Positions 5,455-8,728 of a stretch of 8,728 nt of DNA are shown in pieces; position 1 is the stretch's first letter, and each line of letters opens with the position of its first letter. The notes below the pieces were generated by a model. The model was not told the origin of the DNA. It did no database searches and saw nothing but the letters and a program-made list of their open reading frames with translations. Position numbers and translations under genes: made by a program. The DNA is from an uncultured Polaribacter sp. (GTDB lineage: Bacteria > Bacteroidota > Bacteroidia > Flavobacteriales > Flavobacteriaceae): contig CALHCK010000058.1 of the NCBI GenBank assembly GCA_937936695.1, positions 1 through 8,728 of the forward strand, read 5' to 3'.

Positions 5455-6879
5455 TTAGTGAACTAATTTAGCATCCACGTACTTTTTTATTTTTTCGTTA
5501 AGTAAAGCTCTATGCGTATCTAAAACCTCTTTATATTCTGGGTTAGAAGCTAAATTATTAGTTTCCAGTGGATCATTTTCTAAATCATATAATTCTTCTG
5601 GAGTTTTAATAAATCTATATCTAAAGTATTTCCATTTTTCTGTACGCACTCCCTCACTAGATGGTATCGGATTAAAGTCCCACAAATGCTCAACTAAAAC
5701 AGATGCTCTCTTAGCTACTTTAGTACCATTTACATAAGGCAACAAACTCTTTCCTTGGTATTCTTTTGGCGCTTCAATACCAGCTATATCTAAAATTGTT
5801 TTAGTCACATCAATATTTAAAACCATATCCTCTACATCAGAATGTTTATTAACTCTAGGATCATAAATCATTAAAGGCACTCTTAAAGAATTTTCGTGCA
5901 TTAACCATTTTCCTGCTAATTGACGCTCTCCTAAATAATATCCATTATCACCCATAAAAATAATAACTGTATTATCAGCAATTCCTTTTTTCTCTAATAA
6001 CTGTCTTATTTTCCCTATTTCATCATCTACACCACTTATCATTCTATAGTACCCTTTAACACTCTCTTGATATTTAGCAGGCTCATCAAATCTCCAAGTC
6101 CAACGCAATCTGTTAAAACCATCTTTAACCTCTTTTGGAAGCATATTAAAATACTTATCTTCTTTTAATTTTGGCTCAGGTATTGTTACATCTGCATATC
6201 TTTTATCAGATTTCTTTTGCCAAAAGTATTGCTCTGGTGCAGAGTCGTGCGTATGTGGTGCACTAAAGTTAACTGATAAACAAAATGGTTTATCACTAGG
6301 TGCATTCTCTAAAAAATTTAATGCTTTATAACCTGCATAACGTGTTAAATGCACAGTATCTTTATCAATAGTTTTATAAAAATACCCTCTTCTATCTTTG
6401 TATTTATATACTCTATCAAATATTTCAGCTTCGTCAAATATTTTCTCTGCATTCTTATAGTTTACACCAAACTTCCCGAAAAAACCAGTGTAATATCCTT
6501 TTTCTTTAATTTTAACAGGATAACTTATGTTCATGTAAGGTTCCTTTATATCACCTTGCTTAAAAGTATAACCATGTGTTCTTTCATGAAGACCAGATAA
6601 TATAGAAGCACGACTTGCTGCACAAATAGGTGTAGTTACAAAAGCATTTTTAAAATAAGTTCCTTTAGATGCTATTCTATCCATTTCTGGAGTTTCTATA
6701 ATTGTATTACCAGCATATCCTAGAGCATCCCATCGCTGATCATCAGTTAATATAAAAATTATATTAGGTTGTTGTTTAACAACATCTTTTGCTACTGATT
6801 TATTATCTGTCTTTTTTACACAATTAAAAAAGTTAAGACACACTATAGCTACTATTAAAAATAGTTTTAAGTTTTTCAT
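5455..6879 (-). CDS. Type I (S1) formylglycine-dependent sulfatase, probable lipoprotein
   Basis: This 474-residue protein hydrolyses sulfate esters, most likely on a sugar, outside the cytoplasm. Residues 1-20 form an export signal ending in FFNC, a loose lipobox that would make C20 a lipid-anchored cysteine. The sulfatase signature is C86-A-A-S-R90, of the C-x-A-x-R form, followed by ASILSG; C86 would be converted to formylglycine by a maturation enzyme not seen here. Other expected active-site parts are TDDQ with D46 and D47, GKFG with K136, SAPHTH with H209/H211, GDNG with D311 and N312, and the K324 of AGKWLMHE. The C-terminal part ends in the usual KWKYFRYR...ELYDLENDPLETNNLA block, so it is full length. 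The S1 subfamily and exact substrate cannot be assigned by eye. It is a single-gene unit with its own promoter and terminator; the glycoside hydrolase in this window may share its substrate. Confidence 0.95.
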   Translation of the reverse strand: MKNLKLFLIVAIVCLNFFNCVKKTDNKSVAKDVVKQQPNIIFILTDDQRWDALGYAGNTIIETPEMDRIASKGTYFKNAFVTTPICAASRASILSGLHERTHGYTFKQGDIKEPYMNISYPVKIKEKGYYTGFFGKFGVNYKNAEKIFDEAEIFDRVYKYKDRRGYFYKTIDKDTVHLTRYAGYKALNFLENAPSDKPFCLSVNFSAPHTHDSAPEQYFWQKKSDKRYADVTIPEPKLKEDKYFNMLPKEVKDGFNRLRWTWRFDEPAKYQESVKGYYRMISGVDDEIGKIRQLLEKKGIADNTVIIFMGDNGYYLGERQLAGKWLMHENSLRVPLMIYDPRVNKHSDVEDMVLNIDVTKTILDIAGIEAPKEYQGKSLLPYVNGTKVAKRASVLVEHLWDFNPIPSSEGVRTEKWKYFRYRFIKTPEELYDLENDPLETNNLASNPEYKEVLDTHRALLNEKIKKYVDAKLVH

Positions 6880-6902
6880 TATATTAATATTAATTTATTT
6901 TT

Positions 6903-6910
6903 CAAATATA
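6903..6910 (-). promoter_or_regulatory. Candidate -7 element of the sulfatase gene
   Basis: TATATTTG on the minus strand matches the Bacteroidota TAnnTTTG -7 consensus and lies 23 bp upstream of the sulfatase ATG, downstream of the preceding terminator. No clear -33 TTTG is present at the usual distance, so this call rests on the -7 element and its position. Confidence 0.45.
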
Positions 6911-6962
6911 ACATGATTTGAATAAAACATTAATTGTTTTATTTACAAAAATTGATTCACAC

Positions 6963-6992
6963 AAAAAAAGACCCAATAAAGGGTCTTTTTTT
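6963..6992 (-). terminator. Strong hairpin terminator after the 58-residue gene
   Basis: AAAAAAAGACCC and GGGTCTTTTTTT form a perfect 12-bp inverted repeat around a 6-nt loop (AATAAA). It is symmetrical and could end transcription in either direction, but it lies 18 bp after the stop codon of the minus-strand small gene, and only minus-strand genes are present. Confidence 0.9.
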
Positions 6993-7010
6993 AATAATTC
7001 TAATCTAAAA

Positions 7011-7187
7011 TTAAAATCCTGTACCTGGTGTTTCAGGAGCACTTTGTGCTTGAGATTTTTGAGGATTTAAAATCATATAAGTACCTAAGGCAGTAAATGC
7101 TGCGTACTTTCCGTAATTACCTATTTTTTTAATAGCTTCTTTACGTGTAATTTCTTGTTCTTGTGTATTGTTTATATTTTTATCCAT
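7011..7187 (-). CDS. 58-residue small protein with export-like hydrophobic segment
   Basis: ATG at 7185-7187 opens a 58-codon frame ending with TAA at 7011. The protein begins with a charged polar stretch (MDKNINNTQEQEITRKEAIKK), continues into a modest hydrophobic segment (residues 27-40, KYAAFTALGTYMIL), then NPQKSQAQ and a short tail ending in PETPGTGF. This looks like a late signal peptide or a single membrane helix with a very short exported tail; TRKEAIKK resembles a Tat-like N-region but lacks the twin arginine. The gene sits 35 bp downstream of a type IX secreted protein and just before a strong terminator, so both are probably on one message. Coding status is supported by this position, the clean stop-terminator arrangement and the structured composition. 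I believe similar small proteins occur beside such surface proteins in other Flavobacteriia, but I cannot name a family or function. Confidence 0.75.
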   Translation of the reverse strand: MDKNINNTQEQEITRKEAIKKIGNYGKYAAFTALGTYMILNPQKSQAQSAPETPGTGF

Positions 7188-7222
7188 GACGTTTCTATTG
7201 TGTTTGATTTTGAAAATTTTTA

Positions 7223-8728
7223 TTATTCTAAAATAATTTTCTTGTTAATTGTTCCATTTGCTGTATTTACTTTTACAATGTAAACACCTGTTGCTAATGC
7301 AGGTAAATTAATATCATTTACACTAGAAGCGTTAAATGTAGTATTTAAAACAACATCTCCTAACATATTAACAACAGCTATAGAAGCAGTTCCATTTTGT
7401 AAACCAGCAATTCTAATTGAAGATGCCCCTGTTGAATATACACTTACACCTTCTAATACAGAGTTAGCTGTACTTAACACTGAAGCTGATTTTGTGTGTA
7501 AAAAGAAACGACCTTGAGTATCTCCAGAAACAGTTGTATTATATTCTGCATTTACAACATCTAATTGAGTAAAAGTTCCGTTTTCTCTATCTTCTAAATA
7601 CACATTATAACCATTTGGTACATTTAAAGCATTTGCAGAAAAAGCAACTTCTGTTTCACCTGTTGCCTTAACACCTACTGGTACAACCATGTTTTCGAAA
7701 TCTGAACTTGGTAAAGATTGAATTGCTAAACTTTTACCTGTATTATTTTGTACTAACTCAGTATATACTTGAAAAGATGCACTTCCAGCTCCTCCAAAAG
7801 TAGAACTATCATATCCATTATCAAAATCCGTTGTTGTATTGTCAATATATCTTACAGATGTAGATCTATTTAATTTACCACTAGCTACTGATAAGTTAAC
7901 TTCAAACCTACCTTCTGTAGATTTTAAGAAAGCACCAGTTCCTGTATGACTTTGCATATCTTCAGTAAAACTAAAAGACTGTGTAGCTCCTCCACCATTT
8001 CTAGCTTTTACGAAAAAACCTTGCATTGGATTCACACGAACCGCACCAGCATCACTTAAGTTTCTAGTAACAAAAACTCCATTTGCAGCATCCCATAACC
8101 AAATAGTATCTTCATCTAAAACATTAGCACCATTAGCACCATTTACTCTTAAAATGTTATTAGTGGCATCTGCAGCATCATTTAAATGTAAAAAAGCAGG
8201 ATAAGGATTACCAACTAAATTAAAACCGTCTCCAGCATCAGAAACATCAATAGAAACATTTTCTGTTTGTATTCTAGCTCTCCATACTACGTCTGTAGAT
8301 CCTACAGCTGTTTTCATTGAATATCCTTTACCATTAATTGCACTATTAGCATCTCCTGTAGGTATTGCATCTCCCGAAGCAAAAGGAAAAACATATTTAG
8401 ACCCTGATGCTTGAGACCCATCGTAAGTAGAAAAAGCAAAAGTCCCCTCGTTACCAGCTGTAGTACTTACTGCAAATGAGGTAGCACTAAATATTTCTTG
8501 TAATCTTGATTGATTAAAACCAAAAGAAAATAAATGCCATTGGTTTTCTGCAGGTAAATCTGTAGAGATTCTAACTCTTGGATTAGAAGTTCCAGCTGTA
8601 TTTGTTACCGCAACTCCGTTATAAATTAATGTACCAATATCAGTAGTACTATTACCATTAAAAACATATCCATCTTGAGATCTTTGTAAAGTAATATTAC
8701 CAGTAACTGTTACAGAAGATCCAGGACT
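7223..8728 (-). CDS. Large secreted protein with type IX secretion C-terminal sorting domain, 5' end cut by window edge
   Basis: The frame is open from the right edge to the TAA at 7223, giving 501 residues with no start visible. The ATG at 8315-8317 is internal, because the frame continues upstream with matching composition (SPGSSVTVTGNITL...). The protein is rich in Gly, Ser, Thr, Asn and Ala and poor in charge, as are beta-rich surface proteins. WHLFSFGFNQ and GFNLVGNPYPAFLHLND (near 8177-8227) are stretches often seen ahead of type IX sorting domains. The last 80 or so residues (7226-7468) form a type A sorting domain: SVYSTGASSIRIAG, then VVNMLGDVVLN, then LPALATGVYIVKVNT and the terminal lysine-rich NKKIILE. 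That domain is recognised after crossing the outer membrane and is normally removed. The function of the upstream part, possibly an adhesin or a glycan-binding surface protein, is not evident. It is probably co-transcribed with the small gene at 7011-7187. Confidence 0.88.
   Translation of the reverse strand, partial: SPGSSVTVTGNITLQRSQDGYVFNGNSTTDIGTLIYNGVAVTNTAGTSNPRVRISTDLPAENQWHLFSFGFNQSRLQEIFSATSFAVSTTAGNEGTFAFSTYDGSQASGSKYVFPFASGDAIPTGDANSAINGKGYSMKTAVGSTDVVWRARIQTENVSIDVSDAGDGFNLVGNPYPAFLHLNDAADATNNILRVNGANGANVLDEDTIWLWDAANGVFVTRNLSDAGAVRVNPMQGFFVKARNGGGATQSFSFTEDMQSHTGTGAFLKSTEGRFEVNLSVASGKLNRSTSVRYIDNTTTDFDNGYDSSTFGGAGSASFQVYTELVQNNTGKSLAIQSLPSSDFENMVVPVGVKATGETEVAFSANALNVPNGYNVYLEDRENGTFTQLDVVNAEYNTTVSGDTQGRFFLHTKSASVLSTANSVLEGVSVYSTGASSIRIAGLQNGTASIAVVNMLGDVVLNTTFNASSVNDINLPALATGVYIVKVNTANGTINKKIILE

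Noticed and set aside
6349..6600. Plus-strand open frame of 83 codons
   Set aside because: It is antisense to the sulfatase core including conserved residues, with a Phe/Ile-rich sequence typical of a shadow frame.
8315..8317. ATG as the start of a 364-residue gene
   Set aside because: The same frame stays open for 137 more codons to the window edge with the same protein character, and no signal peptide follows this ATG, so it is an internal methionine.

Overview
This AT-rich window reads as a chromosomal segment of a marine member of the Flavobacteriia (Bacteroidota). The clues are a C-terminal sorting domain of the type IX secretion system, TAnnTTTG-type -7 promoter elements, start codons without a strong Shine-Dalgarno sequence, and a sulfatase beside a glycoside hydrolase, as in loci that break down sulfated algal polysaccharides. 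Every gene I can support lies on the minus strand, so the window is transcribed from right to left.

In transcription order it holds: (1) the C-terminal 501 residues of a large secreted protein with a type IX sorting domain (7223-8728, its start lies beyond the right edge), followed 35 bp later by a 58-residue protein (7011-7187) and a perfect hairpin terminator; (2) a single-gene unit for a formylglycine-dependent S1 sulfatase, probably a lipoprotein (5455-6879), with its own terminator; (3) a two-gene unit B2-A2 (5191 down to 3513) with a terminator; (4) a second two-gene unit B1-A1 (3231 down to 1542) with a terminator; (5) a secreted clan GH-A glycoside hydrolase, GH39-like at best guess, whose 3' end is cut by the left edge (1-1399).

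The centre is the unusual part. B2-A2 and B1-A1 are tandem copies of one cassette encoding two different but related exported all-helical proteins. Each carries the 'xNxAgKQrMLxxRxAK' helix signature of PilJ/NarX-type nitrate-sensor-like domains, but none has a transmembrane segment after the signal peptide or any signalling output domain. Each protein also has a second, weaker version of the motif about 130 residues later. The A proteins keep the arginines in both motifs, while the B proteins replace most of them. Both cassettes share a nearly identical palindromic promoter element (CTACGTAG overlapping TAGATTTG) at the same distance from the B start codon, which points to joint regulation.

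The glycoside hydrolase and sulfatase plausibly act on a sulfated polysaccharide outside the cytoplasm. Whether the A/B proteins bind a related ligand, an oxyanion such as sulfate or nitrate, or something else cannot be told from the sequence. No RNA genes, CRISPR arrays, insertion sequences or phage genes were seen.
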